64,000 nucleotides of DNA from Nocardioides sp. InS609-2 (GCF_023208195.1 NZ_CP060034.1:372001-436000), one strand, 5' to 3'; positions 24,828-33,338 are shown, numbered from the stretch's first letter. Made by a program: numbers and translations. The notes: generated from the sequence alone by a model not told the origin.

Positions 24828-25466
24828 ATGGTGATTCATGTCAAGGCCACCCGCCGCTATGACTCCACTGGCCGCAGAGCACGTGCGCTCCACACGCGCA
24901 CGGCCATACTCGCCGCCGCCGAGCGGCAGTTCCTCGAAGATGGCTACGGCACGGCGACGATCGCCTCGATCGCCCAGGAAGCCGTTGTCTCCGTCGAAAC
25001 CATCTACAAGTCCTTCGGCAGCAAGTCACGGCTGGTGCGGGAAATCTACGAGCGCGGACTAGAGGGCCGAGGGGACACGGGCGCCTACGAGCGGTCAGAC
25101 GAGATGCGCGACCGGGAGAGCGATCCCCGGACGATCATGCGCGAGTGGGGACGCCTCTCCGCCGAGGTGGCGTCCGTCGTGACCCCCATCCGGATCCTGA
25201 TGCGCCACCTCGCGCTGACGGACCACGAGATCGCGGCGGTGCTTGAGACCGCGGAGACCGAGCGGCTCGCTCGGATGCGGCACCATGCTCGGTTCCTCAA
25301 GGCGCGGGGGCACTTGCGCGAGGGCGTGACCGTGTCCGAAGCCACCGACCTCCTCTGGATATGCAGCTCGCTCGAGATCTACGAACTGCTGGTGATGGGG
25401 CGTGGCTGGTCGCCCGCCCGCTTCGCGCGTTACGTCGGTAACCTCATGATCACCGCCATGCTCTAG
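24828..25466 (+). CDS. TetR-family regulator
   Basis: A 212-aa TetR protein with an N-terminal HTH at about residues 20-68: HTRTAILAAAERQFLEDGYG and IASIAQEAVVSVETIYKSFG. The C-terminal region resembles the TetR_C domain with RILMRHLALTDHEIAAV. The ATG at 24828 is chosen by HTH position; a GTG follows it directly. It is divergent from the SnoaL-SDR operon, its likely target. Confidence 0.86.
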   Translation: MVIHVKATRRYDSTGRRARALHTRTAILAAAERQFLEDGYGTATIASIAQEAVVSVETIYKSFGSKSRLVREIYERGLEGRGDTGAYERSDEMRDRESDPRTIMREWGRLSAEVASVVTPIRILMRHLALTDHEIAAVLETAETERLARMRHHARFLKARGHLREGVTVSEATDLLWICSSLEIYELLVMGRGWSPARFARYVGNLMITAML

Positions 25467-25710
25467 GTCCGCTGCGCAAGCGTCTCGGCTCTGCCGCTCG
25501 CGTGAGGCGTCAACTCGAGCGGTCACCGACGTCGGTCCTGTGCGCTCAGGGCCGTTCGCGATCGAGGTGACCGGCTTACGGGGTGCAGATCGGTGCCCCA
25601 CGGTCGCGCCTCTATCTGGGTGCACTAACGCGGGGGAAAGACACATCCGGCTTGCGCACGATTCGGGCGGGACCGGTCCTTGGCGGTACGGCTCCGTCTC
25701 CGGCGCTTGC

Positions 25711-26226
25711 TCAGCAGCCGAACACCGACCAGCAGATCTCGTTTCGGAGTTCCTGGTCGTCGAGCACGAGTTCGCGGATAGCCTCCGGAAGATGTTCACG
25801 CTGCCAGCGACACTCGCGCTGCCCTGCGAGTTCGCGGTCGACTGCCGGCGCAGCGGCACGGACAGCTTTGATGGCGTAGGCGGCTGCCCCGAGTTCGTGA
25901 GCGGCGACGTGGGCTACGGCCCCCGCCTGACCAGCGGCGTAGGCCGCGTGCCGGGCCGGCCCTTTCATGTCTTGGGCCGCTCCCATGGCGTGGCCTCCCG
26001 CCGCGCGGGCCTCCATCATCGTGACCTCCCCGCGAACCCAGGCGCGGGCGTGCTCGATCGACTCCCGCGGTCGCGGGTCGTCAGGCCGGACCATCTCGAA
26101 GAGGTACAGGACGTGCTCTGCGCAGGTCGCCGCCCACTGAGCAAGTAGGTGATGATGCGGATCTGTGAGCGTTCCACCCCGGCGAAACGTGATGAAGCGA
26201 GGGTCGCGGACCTCCGGGAGGATCAT
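25711..26226 (-). CDS. Imm5-like putative immunity protein
   Basis: A 171-aa protein: DPRFITFRRGGTLTDPHHHL, WAATCAEHVLYLFEMVRPDD, ARAWVRGEVTMMEARAAGGHA and the Ala/His-rich helices AYAAGQAGAVAHVAAHELGA match the putative immunity family Imm-5 linked to polymorphic toxins. AGGAG lies 10 nt before the ATG at 26226. No toxin gene is adjacent. GC3 is similar to the rest of the window. Confidence 0.7.
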   Translation of the reverse strand: MILPEVRDPRFITFRRGGTLTDPHHHLLAQWAATCAEHVLYLFEMVRPDDPRPRESIEHARAWVRGEVTMMEARAAGGHAMGAAQDMKGPARHAAYAAGQAGAVAHVAAHELGAAAYAIKAVRAAAPAVDRELAGQRECRWQREHLPEAIRELVLDDQELRNEICWSVFGC

Positions 26227-26683
26227 GACAACGTGCTCCTCGAGGGCTCCGACTGCGTGGTCAACCGTAGCGCCGCCCCAGCGCCAGGTCATCTCCAGAC
26301 CTCGAACGGATCCCACCCACGTCCTCGCCTTGGCGTGAGTGAGCGCAAGGGGTCAGCGGCCCCACATGCGGGGTAAGACTGTGACCCACGTGGACGCTGA
26401 TCCTGGCAACCGAGCAAGAGAGGATGGCGGGCTGGTCCCGCTTGGCCGCACGGAGCACGGCCGCCCGCGCGGACCCGGCGGCCATAGCAGTGGGGAGCCG
26501 GAAAGACGCGGTGGTTGCGGCGGGCGAGACCGCCCCGCACCATGTCATCCTGGGGATCAAGCGAGAGCCGGGACGCTGTTCACCCTGCGCTTCGCGCTTG
26601 AGCCTGTCTGCGGAGACAAGTCGGTGAGGGTCCCAGCAGGCCGAGTACTTCGAAGAATGCTCGCCGCGAGTGAGGGGGCCGAG
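26227..26683. other. Gap of about 457 bp, no gene recognised
   Basis: A plus-strand frame at 26424-26627 (67 residues) is open but has no domain and no ribosome-binding site. The upstream promoter of the SnoaL-like gene at 26684 presumably lies here. Nothing else is visible. Confidence 0.45.
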
Positions 26684-27103
26684 ATGGCGATGCTTCAGGC
26701 CAACAAGGATGTGGTTCTGCGGTTCTACGAAGGCTGGAACCGCGGCTCGATCGACTTCGAGGCGTTCGTGGCTGACGAGATGATCAACAATCAGCCAGAA
26801 GCCGAGCCCGAGCGGGGTCGGGACCGCTTCACCGCGGCGATCCGTGGGGTCATGACCGCCGTGCCCGACTCACAGTGGGACGTCGTCGACATGATCGCCG
26901 AGGACGACCGCGTCGCTGTCCGGATCACGTGGTCGGGGACATACGGGGGCCCGCAGTTCCGCGGGGCGACGATCCCGGAGCCGGCGCGCTTCTCCGTTGA
27001 GCACATCCACATTTGCCGCGTCGCCGATGGCCGTTTGGCCGAGCACTGGGTTGTCCGCGACGACCTGACCATGCTCCACCAACTTCACGCCATCGCCCCC
27101 TGA
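26684..27103 (+). CDS. SnoaL-like ester cyclase family protein
   Basis: A 139-aa polyketide-cyclase-like protein: ANKDVVLRFYEGWNRGSIDFE, a VPDSQWDVVDMIAEDDRVAVRITWSGTYGG core and VEHIHICRVADGRLAEHWVVRDDL at the end. The C-terminal HIHxxRxxDGxIxEHW signature is typical of the SnoaL_2/ester cyclase group. The ATG at 26684 follows a GAGGGGGCCGAG purine stretch. Function is unknown. Confidence 0.82.
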   Translation: MAMLQANKDVVLRFYEGWNRGSIDFEAFVADEMINNQPEAEPERGRDRFTAAIRGVMTAVPDSQWDVVDMIAEDDRVAVRITWSGTYGGPQFRGATIPEPARFSVEHIHICRVADGRLAEHWVVRDDLTMLHQLHAIAP

Positions 27104-27439
27104 GCAAGGTCCTCGAAGCGGATGCCTCGGTGCGGGCATAGGACATCGAGGAGTCGTGATGCCGAGTGGCTTTGGAGACGCGGGCAAGAGAGGCTCCACG
27201 TTCCCCAACCCCCTGATTGCCCAACGCAGCCGCGTCTAACTGGGTGATAAGGGGCACGCTGAGGGAGTTCGCGTCCCGGTGGCGGATCCCCAACCGACAC
27301 ACACTCCAGGCCTGCCACCTAGCGACCGCAGAACACCGCCACTTATCGCCGACGGTCACATGGTTGACGACCGGGCCCGGGGCGGTCCGCCGAAAACGAC
27401 CGATTCCGGTGCGCAGTTTCGGCGGCCTCGACGCGAAGC
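27104..27439. other. Gap of about 336 bp, no gene recognised
   Basis: The sequence before the IS3 remnant has frames with Pro/Arg-rich, low-quality coding. It may be more eroded transposon sequence but shows no recognisable motif. Confidence 0.45.
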
Positions 27440-27583
27440 GTGGGGACACCCCGCGAGGAACTGCGCCTCGCGATCGTCAAGTGGATCGCGACCAAGTACA
27501 ACCCACGCCGTCGTCAACGCGCCCTTGGCACGCTCACCCCAGTCGAGTTTGAGATGATCTACGTAGCCGCAGACGCGTCGTAG
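27440..27583 (+). pseudogene. IS3-family transposase C-terminal remnant
   Basis: The frame encodes TPREELRLAIVKWIATKYNP, RRRQRALGTLTPVEFEM and a stop at 27583. This is the standard C-terminal end of IS3-family (IS150/ISL3-like actinobacterial) OrfB transposases. The catalytic core is missing. GTGTCAACCAAACCGGGGGC just downstream could be the old element end, but no partner repeat is found. Confidence 0.7.
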
Positions 27584-27811
27584 GAACCATCAACCCCAAG
27601 TGTCAACCAAACCGGGGGCACACCCCTCCCCTCGCGCGTCGCGTCTTGGCCGATGCCCTCGCATGGCACGAACTCAACAACCGACCATGGGCCGCTCCCT
27701 CTACGCGTTCCTCATGATCCCCCAACTGGCCGCGTGTCACAGTCGTGCCACTTCCCACCTCTCATGTTCGTGAGGGGGCCATCCGGGCCCCCGTCATCGA
27801 AAGGACGCGAC

Positions 27812-28129
27812 ATGACCGCTATCGAGCTCGCCCGCTTCACTGTCCGGCAGCAGGACATCGACACCATGCTTGCCCGTCGGCCGGCGATGGCCGACGCTCT
27901 GCGGGAGCGGATCCCAGGGTTCATCGACCTGAGGCTCGTTCGGCTGGACGAGCACACGTGGCTCGACATCGTCGAATGGACGGACCGCCCCGCCGCCGAG
28001 GTCGCCCAGGCCGCCGTCATGCAGGTGCCCGAGTGCACGGCTGTGTTCGAGCTCATCGACCAGGTCGTCAGCATGGAGCATGGTGCCGTGGCATTCCACG
28101 CAGGCAGCGCGGAGACAGTACGTGCCTGA
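27812..28129 (+). CDS. Antibiotic biosynthesis monooxygenase (ABM) domain protein
   Basis: A 105-aa ferredoxin-like dimeric alpha-beta barrel protein: IELARFTVRQQDIDTMLA, FIDLRLVRLDEHTWLDIVEW and a C-terminal helix. ABM proteins include quinol monooxygenases and heme-degrading enzymes. GAAAGGA lies 7 nt before the ATG. One base separates its stop from the ATG of an ECF sigma factor, so the two form an operon, and it may be the sigma factor's partner. Confidence 0.75.
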   Translation: MTAIELARFTVRQQDIDTMLARRPAMADALRERIPGFIDLRLVRLDEHTWLDIVEWTDRPAAEVAQAAVMQVPECTAVFELIDQVVSMEHGAVAFHAGSAETVRA

Positions 28130-28130
28130 A

Positions 28131-28979
28131 ATGCCGTCAGACGACCGCCTGCGCGCCCTCACCGCGCAGGCGGTCGGCGGTGACGCCGCAGCCCTAAATG
28201 AGCTGTGCGGACACCTGCAGCACGTCGTGTACAGGCTCGCCCTGCGGTTCTTCTCCTCCCCCCAGGACGCCGAAGACGTGACGCAGGAGATCCTGCTCAA
28301 GGTGGTGACCCACCTGAGCGCCTACGAAGGCCGGGCGAAGGTGACGACCTGGGTCTATACGATCGCGTCGCGACACCTGCTGCAGAGCCGTCGTCGGGCT
28401 GTCGAGGACAGCGTGCGGGGGCCGCAGGCCTTCGCCGAGTGGCTGGATCGAAACCTCAGCGAGATCGAGCCCGACGTCGCGGACCAAGCGCAGTACGAGG
28501 AGCTGTGCGGAGAGGTTCGCATCGCATGCACGTACGGGATGCTGCTCTGCCTGAGCAGGAACCTACGCATCACCTACCTGCTCGGTGATCTGATCGGCCT
28601 GCCGGACACGGACGGCGGTGCTGCGCTGGGAATCACACCGGCGGCCTTCCGGCAGCGACTTGCGCGCGCCCGGCGGACCATGCGATCGATCATCGCGGGC
28701 CGCTGCGGCCTTGTACGGGCAGAAAACCCCTGTCGGTGCAGCCGCCAGGTGGAATCCAGCATCCGCTACGGCATCCTCGATCCGGGCCGGTCGGTCTGGA
28801 CGTCGCACCCGGGGGTCACCGGACCCGTCCCGGCGACCACGCTCCAACGCGCCGCCGATCAGCTCGACCTGGCGGAGGCACGGGCCGAGGTGTACCGCAC
28901 GGACCCGGAGTACCTGGCGCCGGACGCCGTCCTGCAGCGACTGCGGCAGGCGTGCCCGGACCTGCTCGGGACTGGGTAA
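28131..28979 (+). CDS. ECF-type sigma factor with Cys-containing C-terminal extension
   Basis: A 282-aa sigma-70-family protein. Region 2 is at about residues 28-85 (YRLALRFFSSPQDAEDVTQE; KVTTWVYTIASRHLLQSRR). Region 4 is near 150-185 (ITYLLGDLIGLPDTDGGAAL and AFRQRLARARRTM). An extension then follows with ENPCRCSRQV, a CxC motif that could bind zinc, and a helical tail. It sits 1 nt after an ABM-domain gene. No anti-sigma gene is next to it; a strong hairpin follows its stop. Confidence 0.85.
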   Translation: MPSDDRLRALTAQAVGGDAAALNELCGHLQHVVYRLALRFFSSPQDAEDVTQEILLKVVTHLSAYEGRAKVTTWVYTIASRHLLQSRRRAVEDSVRGPQAFAEWLDRNLSEIEPDVADQAQYEELCGEVRIACTYGMLLCLSRNLRITYLLGDLIGLPDTDGGAALGITPAAFRQRLARARRTMRSIIAGRCGLVRAENPCRCSRQVESSIRYGILDPGRSVWTSHPGVTGPVPATTLQRAADQLDLAEARAEVYRTDPEYLAPDAVLQRLRQACPDLLGTG

Positions 28980-29013
28980 TCCATCACGTCGCGGGCTCAA
29001 CTGCGGACCGAAG

Positions 29014-29041
29014 CGGCCCCCTTCCGGGTCTCAGGGGGCCG
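29014..29041 (+). terminator. Hairpin after the sigma factor gene
   Basis: Arms CGGCCCCCT and AGGGGGCCG with a 10-nt loop, followed by TTTC, 35 bp past the sigma factor stop. It overlaps the end of a minus-strand gene fragment. Confidence 0.65.
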
Positions 29042-29144
29042 TTTCGAACGCTCGCTTGACGGCGAGGCTGTCCTCGAGGATGTGCTGCTTGGTGATCAAC
29101 CCGTCAGAGACCCTGAGGTAGAGCGCGAACGCTGCGCGATAGGC
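29031..29144 (-). pseudogene. NTF2/SnoaL-like C-terminal fragment
   Basis: Thirty-seven codons give AYRAAFALYLRVSDGLITKQ and HILEDSLAVKRAF, a pattern typical of the last strand and helix of SnoaL-like proteins, ending in TGA. The rest of the gene is absent. Tentative. Confidence 0.4.
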
Positions 29145-29243
29145 GCCCCCTGCGCCCCATCCTTAGGGGTGAGGCATGCGCCGCGCGGCGAACGTACGGT
29201 CGAAGACGTCCGGCAACCGATGACGCACAGGAAGGTGAGTTCA

Positions 29244-29594
29244 ATGACCAACGACAACGTCTGGAACTACCGCGACACGAGCTGGAGCTCCGAGGGCGGC
29301 GACTTCGTCGGCTATGACGTCGAGGCCACCGACGGCTCCATCGGCAAGATCGACGAGGCGTCCAACGACGCGAGTGGTTCGCACGTCGTCGTGGACACCG
29401 GCTTCTGGATCTTCGGCAAGAAGCGACTGATCCCCGCCGGCGCCGTCACCGGCGTCGACCACGAGAACAAGCTGGTCAGGGTCGACATGACCAAGGACCA
29501 GATCAAGTCCGCGCCCGACTATGACAAGGACGCCTGGTCCGACGACAGTCGCGGCGAGCACGGCGACTACTACGGTCCCTACTCCAGGGGCTGA
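29244..29594 (+). CDS. PRC-barrel domain protein
   Basis: A 116-aa protein: FVGYDVEATDGSIGKIDEAS and the GSHVVVDTGFWIFGKKRLIPAGAV strands form a PRC-barrel, followed by a charged Asp/Lys-rich segment and a Tyr/Gly-rich tail (HGDYYGPYSRG). These proteins are common stress-related cytoplasmic proteins in soil actinobacteria. AGGAAGG lies about 9 nt before the ATG at 29244. Confidence 0.88.
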   Translation: MTNDNVWNYRDTSWSSEGGDFVGYDVEATDGSIGKIDEASNDASGSHVVVDTGFWIFGKKRLIPAGAVTGVDHENKLVRVDMTKDQIKSAPDYDKDAWSDDSRGEHGDYYGPYSRG

Positions 29595-29648
29595 CGCCCA
29601 GCCGTCGGACGTTCCGGACCTACGCGGTTCCGGGCCGTCCGCGTCGAC

Positions 29649-29983
29649 TTGAGCGCGCGGTTGCAAGCCAACAGGCAATTTGAGTTGTTACGCATCCAGC
29701 AGATGGAGGAGCGCAGGCGGGAGATCCGCTCTGAACGACGCGTCGTCTACGCGGATCTGCTGTCTGAGCTGAGCGAGATTGAAGCCTCTGTCGACTACTT
29801 CCATCGCATAGGTCGAAACTTGGAACAGCGAATCGAGAACCGCGAGTCGGCTGCCAAGGCTGCCACCGAAGCAGTGGGCGGGTTCGACGACGTCAGGCAC
29901 TTTAAGGCGCTCCATGACTTGGCGGCGAAGACCGAGCTTGTCTGCACGAAAGATCTACAGGAAGTCCTGATCTTAAGTACTAG
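29649..29983 (+). pseudogene. Hypothetical gene split by the IS1380-family element (5' part)
   Basis: A frame starting MSARLQANRQFELLRIQQ, rich in Arg/Glu with a long coiled-coil-like helix (EERRREIRSERRVVYADLL; HRIGRNLEQRIENRESAAKA), runs into the insertion sequence at the CTAG target. If the element and one CTAG are removed, the frame continues in phase into 31659 with SLRIASDES. No domain is recognised. An ATG is lacking; the start is a TTG or further downstream. Confidence 0.6.
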
Positions 29984-31654
29984 CCCGGATCATTCACGGG
30001 TCGGCGGCTTGATCGGCGCGTAGAAACACAGAAGTGCCTGCCCAGCAGGGGAAACTTGGTCTTGCGACGGAACAAGTTCTCCAACTGGAAGGCACTCTGC
30101 AGGTGAAGCGTAGTTCGTGGTCGAGGGGTCTGTCAGTAACTGGGGGCGGTGTCGGCGTGGTGGCCCACGCGGGAAGCGTCGGGCTGCGTCTCGTAGGTGA
30201 TCGGACCGGGCTGACTGGACAGCTCTCGAAGGCCCTGGCACGACGTTCGTTCACCCCTGCCCATGACCGCGGCCGGGTCCTGGTCGATGTCGCGGTGATG
30301 ATCGCCGACGGCGGTGAAGCGATCGCTGACATCGAGGTCCTGCGCCACCAGGAACCCGTGCTCGGTGCGGTGGCCTCGCAGGCCACGGTCTGGCGGGCTT
30401 TGGATGAGATCAACCCCGGGCAGGTCAAGAAAATCGCCGTGGCCAGAGCCAGGACACGGCGCCACGTCTGGGCCCTCATGAACGCCTCACCCGAAGGGTT
30501 CCCTGCCTCGAAGGTCGCCGGCACCGACCTCGGCGAGGTGGTCGTGCTCGATGTCGATGCCACGGTCGTGATCACCCACTCCGAGAAAGAGTTGGCATCG
30601 GCGACGTTCAAACGGACGTTCGGGTACCACCCAATCGGGGTGTGGTGCGACAACACAGGCGAGTTCCTCGCCGCCACGTTGCGGACCGGGAAGGCGGGGT
30701 CGAACACCGCGACCGATCACATCGAAGTCCTCACCGCGGCAATCGCCCAGGTCCCCGCCGCACAACGCAAGAACCTGCTGATCCGCAGCGATGGCGCGGG
30801 TGCCTCCCACAAGCTCCTGGCCTGGCTCACCGAACAAGGCCGCGTGCGGGGACGTCGCTTGGAGTACAGCGTCGGCTACGCAGTCACCGAGAAGATCCGC
30901 GAAGCCATCAAGGTCGTCCCCAAGCACGTGTGGACACCCGCGTCCGATGCTGATGGTGGGGTCCGCGAAGGTGGTGACGTCGCCGAGCTCACCGACCTCC
31001 TTGACCTGACGGCATGGCCGCCCGGGATGCGGCTCATCGTGCGCCGCGAACGACCCCACCCCGGTGCGCAGCTGTCGCTGTTCGAAGAAGCCGACGGGTG
31101 GCGCTACCAAGTGATCGCGACCAACACCACCACCGGACAGCTGGCGTTCCTCGAAGCCCGTCACCGTGCTCACGCCCGCGTCGAGGACCGGATCCGGATC
31201 GCCAAGGACACCGGCCTGGGCAGATTCCCCTCACGTGAGTTCGCGATCAACCAGGCCTGGCTGACAGCGACCATGATCGCTGCCGACCTCACCGCCTGGA
31301 CCAGACTTCTGGCCTTCACCGGCGAGGCTGCTGTGCTCGCCGGCTGTGAGCCGAAAGCGTTGCGCTACCGACTCCTGCACGCACCAGCACGCCTGGTCCA
31401 CACCGGAAGACGGCGACAACTCCGGATCCCCGACACCTGGCCCTGGGCGGCAGCGATCGTCGCGACATTCGCCAACATCGCAGCGATCCCACCACCAGCC
31501 TGAACATCCCCGCCCACCCACAACCCGAGGACCCGGAGAACCGCACCCGACAGCGACAGTCGGCCTACAGGTCAACCCCGGAACCAGCCCAGGCAACGCA
31601 CACGTCGTCAACCTCGACGCGCAGCCGTCCGACTACCTCCATGAAAGACCGGGG
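29984..31654 (+). mobile_element. Complete IS1380-family insertion sequence
   Basis: About 1671 bp, with imperfect inverted ends (left CCCGGATCATTCACGG, right CCCCGGTCTTTCATGG) and CTAG on both sides (29980-29983 and 31655-31658) as a 4-bp target duplication. It encodes one intact transposase. Removing it restores the reading frame of the interrupted gene, which supports these boundaries. Confidence 0.85.
30034..31503 (+). CDS. IS1380-family transposase
   Basis: A 489-aa DDE transposase: RGRVLVDVAVMIADGGEAIAD, ATVWRALDEI, the first Asp in LDVDATVVITHSEKE, the second in LIRSDGAGASHKLLAWL, and the C-terminal Glu region around RVEDRIRIAKDTGLGRFPSREFAINQAWL. Full length. It starts close to the left end (a GTG or nearby codon around 30034). 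Confidence 0.92.
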   Translation: MPAQQGKLGLATEQVLQLEGTLQVKRSSWSRGLSVTGGGVGVVAHAGSVGLRLVGDRTGLTGQLSKALARRSFTPAHDRGRVLVDVAVMIADGGEAIADIEVLRHQEPVLGAVASQATVWRALDEINPGQVKKIAVARARTRRHVWALMNASPEGFPASKVAGTDLGEVVVLDVDATVVITHSEKELASATFKRTFGYHPIGVWCDNTGEFLAATLRTGKAGSNTATDHIEVLTAAIAQVPAAQRKNLLIRSDGAGASHKLLAWLTEQGRVRGRRLEYSVGYAVTEKIREAIKVVPKHVWTPASDADGGVREGGDVAELTDLLDLTAWPPGMRLIVRRERPHPGAQLSLFEEADGWRYQVIATNTTTGQLAFLEARHRAHARVEDRIRIAKDTGLGRFPSREFAINQAWLTATMIAADLTAWTRLLAFTGEAAVLAGCEPKALRYRLLHAPARLVHTGRRRQLRIPDTWPWAAAIVATFANIAAIPPPA

Positions 31655-31655
31655 C

Positions 31656-31683
31656 TAGTCTGCGTATCGCATCAGATGAATCA
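31656..31683 (+). repeat. Copy B of the 28-bp repeat (other copy at 19278)
   Basis: It begins inside the right-hand CTAG of the IS1380 element and continues TCTGCGTATC then GCATCAGATGAATCA. It differs from copy A at a single position. Confidence 0.6.
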
Positions 31684-32138
31684 CCACACAGGCGCGCCGC
31701 CCCGATACCCGTCGACGACGCCGACCTGGTACTTGACCTGCACAAACACCAGGACGAACGCCGTGCAGTCAGCGTCAGCGTTGGTCCTCAGCAGTCGCCA
31801 TCCAGTGCTCGAACCCGGCCGTCATCGCCGCCAACACGGCCCTCGACAAGTGCAAGCGGGTGGGTGGCCCCGACGACTTCAGCTGCATCACCATCGCGCG
31901 CAGCCATGGGAGCACTCCAGGTTCGTACTAGGTGCGGCAGCGCGCAACACCCGTCTTGATCGAGGTACTGACCCGGTATCCCATCCCCCCAGCGGGGAAG
32001 AACCGAGTCGACCAGCTCGTGAGCCTCACGGACTCGGTACTTCGCGTGCCCCACCGAGGGATCCCCTTGCGGCTGGGCTGCTAGAGGCAGGCGGATCTAC
32101 CGGGGGGGATGGAGTCGCCCGTCCCCGCAGCGGTGCTG
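31659..32138. other. Remainder of the split gene and further debris
   Basis: The frame continuing from the interrupted gene (SLRIASDESPHRRAAPIPVDDADLV in two steps) loses quality after about 40 codons. In another frame 31797-31931 gives AIQCSNPAVIAANTALDKCK and a Cys-containing tail ending at a TAG. It resembles the end of a secreted Cys-rich protein, but I cannot name it. Confidence 0.4.
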
Positions 32139-32753
32139 TTACGTGATGAATCGCTCGAGGATGAGGGCGGTCCCGAGGAGAATCATCGAGGCGCCGGAGA
32201 TGCGGGAGACGGTGCGTGCGGCGGCTGGTCCGGCGTGCAGCAGTTGGGTGGCTGCTGCGCTGAGGACGAGGTAGAAGGCGCCACAGGTGAGGGTGAAGAC
32301 GAGGCCGAGAACGGCCAGCTGGACCGGGATTGGCCAGGGGGCGTGGGTGCTCGTGAACTGTGGCAGCAGGGCGACGAAGATCAGCAGTGCTTTGGGGTTG
32401 AGGCCACTGACGGTCGCGCCCTGGAGCAGCGTGCGACGGTCGGTGGACGTCGACGGGGCGCCTGGTCTGGTGATGTCGGCGGGGTGGCTGAGGGTCGCGG
32501 AGCCAAGCCAGACCAGGTAGAGGGCGCCGGCCACGGTGAGTACAGCCAGCGCGGTCGGTGTGGTGGCGATGAGTAGACCGAGTCCTGCGGCGGCCACCAA
32601 GGTCATGGCCAGGTAGCCGAGCACGATGCCGCCCGCGGCCGCAGCGATGTGGCGGCGCAAGCCGGCGTTGATGGCAAAGGCCCAGTCGGGCCCTGGGATC
32701 GCGATCAAGACTGCGGCCACGGCCCAGAAGGCGAGAACGGCATGGAGAGGCAT
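32139..32753 (-). CDS. LysE/RhtB-family amino acid exporter
   Basis: A protein of about 204 aa with six hydrophobic segments and the family signature AVLIAIPGPDWAFAINAGLR at the N-terminus, GSATLSHPAD in the cytoplasmic loop and LNPKALLIFVALLPQF in TM4-5. The in-frame ATG at 32753 lies inside a 10-bp tandem repeat that supplies ATGs in several frames; an in-frame TTG at 32777 is the alternative. It is divergent from an Lrp-type regulator, the usual control partner. Confidence 0.85.
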   Translation of the reverse strand: MPLHAVLAFWAVAAVLIAIPGPDWAFAINAGLRRHIAAAAGGIVLGYLAMTLVAAAGLGLLIATTPTALAVLTVAGALYLVWLGSATLSHPADITRPGAPSTSTDRRTLLQGATVSGLNPKALLIFVALLPQFTSTHAPWPIPVQLAVLGLVFTLTCGAFYLVLSAAATQLLHAGPAAARTVSRISGASMILLGTALILERFIT

Positions 32754-32774
32754 GGAGAGGCATGGAGAGGCATG
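32741..32774. repeat. 10-bp tandem repeat at the lysE start
   Basis: Three perfect copies of CATGGAGAGG (32741-32770) plus a partial fourth CATG. On the coding strand each gives ATGCCTCTCC, so ATGs occur at 32743, 32753, 32763 and 32773. Only 32753 is in frame with the exporter. Confidence 0.9.
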
Positions 32775-32885
32775 CAATCACTTCCCTGGTCGAGGTTGGA
32801 ACCTGCGGCAACGTTAGGCGCGATCGAGCCGAAGGGGGTTCCTAATTCCGGCCGTGCAAGGGGTATCAGTGGAATAATCTGGCGC

Positions 32886-33338
32886 ATGGATGCGATCGAT
32901 CGGAAGATCCTTGCTTTGCTGCAGCACGACGGACGACTGACGCTGACCGAGCTGGCCGAACGTGTCCAGTTGAGCGTGTCCCCGTGCCACCGCCGGCTCC
33001 GGGCCCTGGAGCGCGACGGCATCATCACGGGCTATCGCGCCGTGGTCGATCCGGCCGCGCTCGGCCTCGGCTTCGAGGCACTCGTCTTCGTCACCATGCG
33101 CCAAGAAGACCGCGAGACCCTGCTGGGCTTCGAGAAGGCCGTCAGCGAGATCCCCCACGTGCTCCTGGCGCAACGACTTTTCGGGGACCCCGACTACCTG
33201 CTGCGTATCGTGACCGCCGACCTCGCCGCGTACCAGGAACTCGAAGACGATGTACTGGCCGCTCTCCCCGGGGTGCAGCGCCTGAACTCGACCATCGTCA
33301 TGAAGCGCGTTGTCACCGACCGTCCGCTACCCACATAG
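32886..33338 (+). CDS. Lrp/AsnC-family regulator
   Basis: A 150-aa protein with an N-terminal HTH (DAIDRKILALLQHDGRLT; LAERVQLSVSPCHRRLRALE) and a C-terminal RAM ligand-binding domain (FVTMRQEDRETLLGFEKAV; GDPDYLLRIVTADLAAY). Lrp-type regulators next to LysE exporters sense the exported amino acid. The ATG at 32886 is supported by HTH position; the divergent lysE start is 133 bp away. Confidence 0.92.
   Translation: MDAIDRKILALLQHDGRLTLTELAERVQLSVSPCHRRLRALERDGIITGYRAVVDPAALGLGFEALVFVTMRQEDRETLLGFEKAVSEIPHVLLAQRLFGDPDYLLRIVTADLAAYQELEDDVLAALPGVQRLNSTIVMKRVVTDRPLPT

Noticed and set aside
19278..31683. Attachment sites of an integrative element
   Set aside because: The repeats lie in coding-like frames, and no integrase, relaxase or tRNA is nearby. 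Kept as a finding on the repeat itself, not as att sites.
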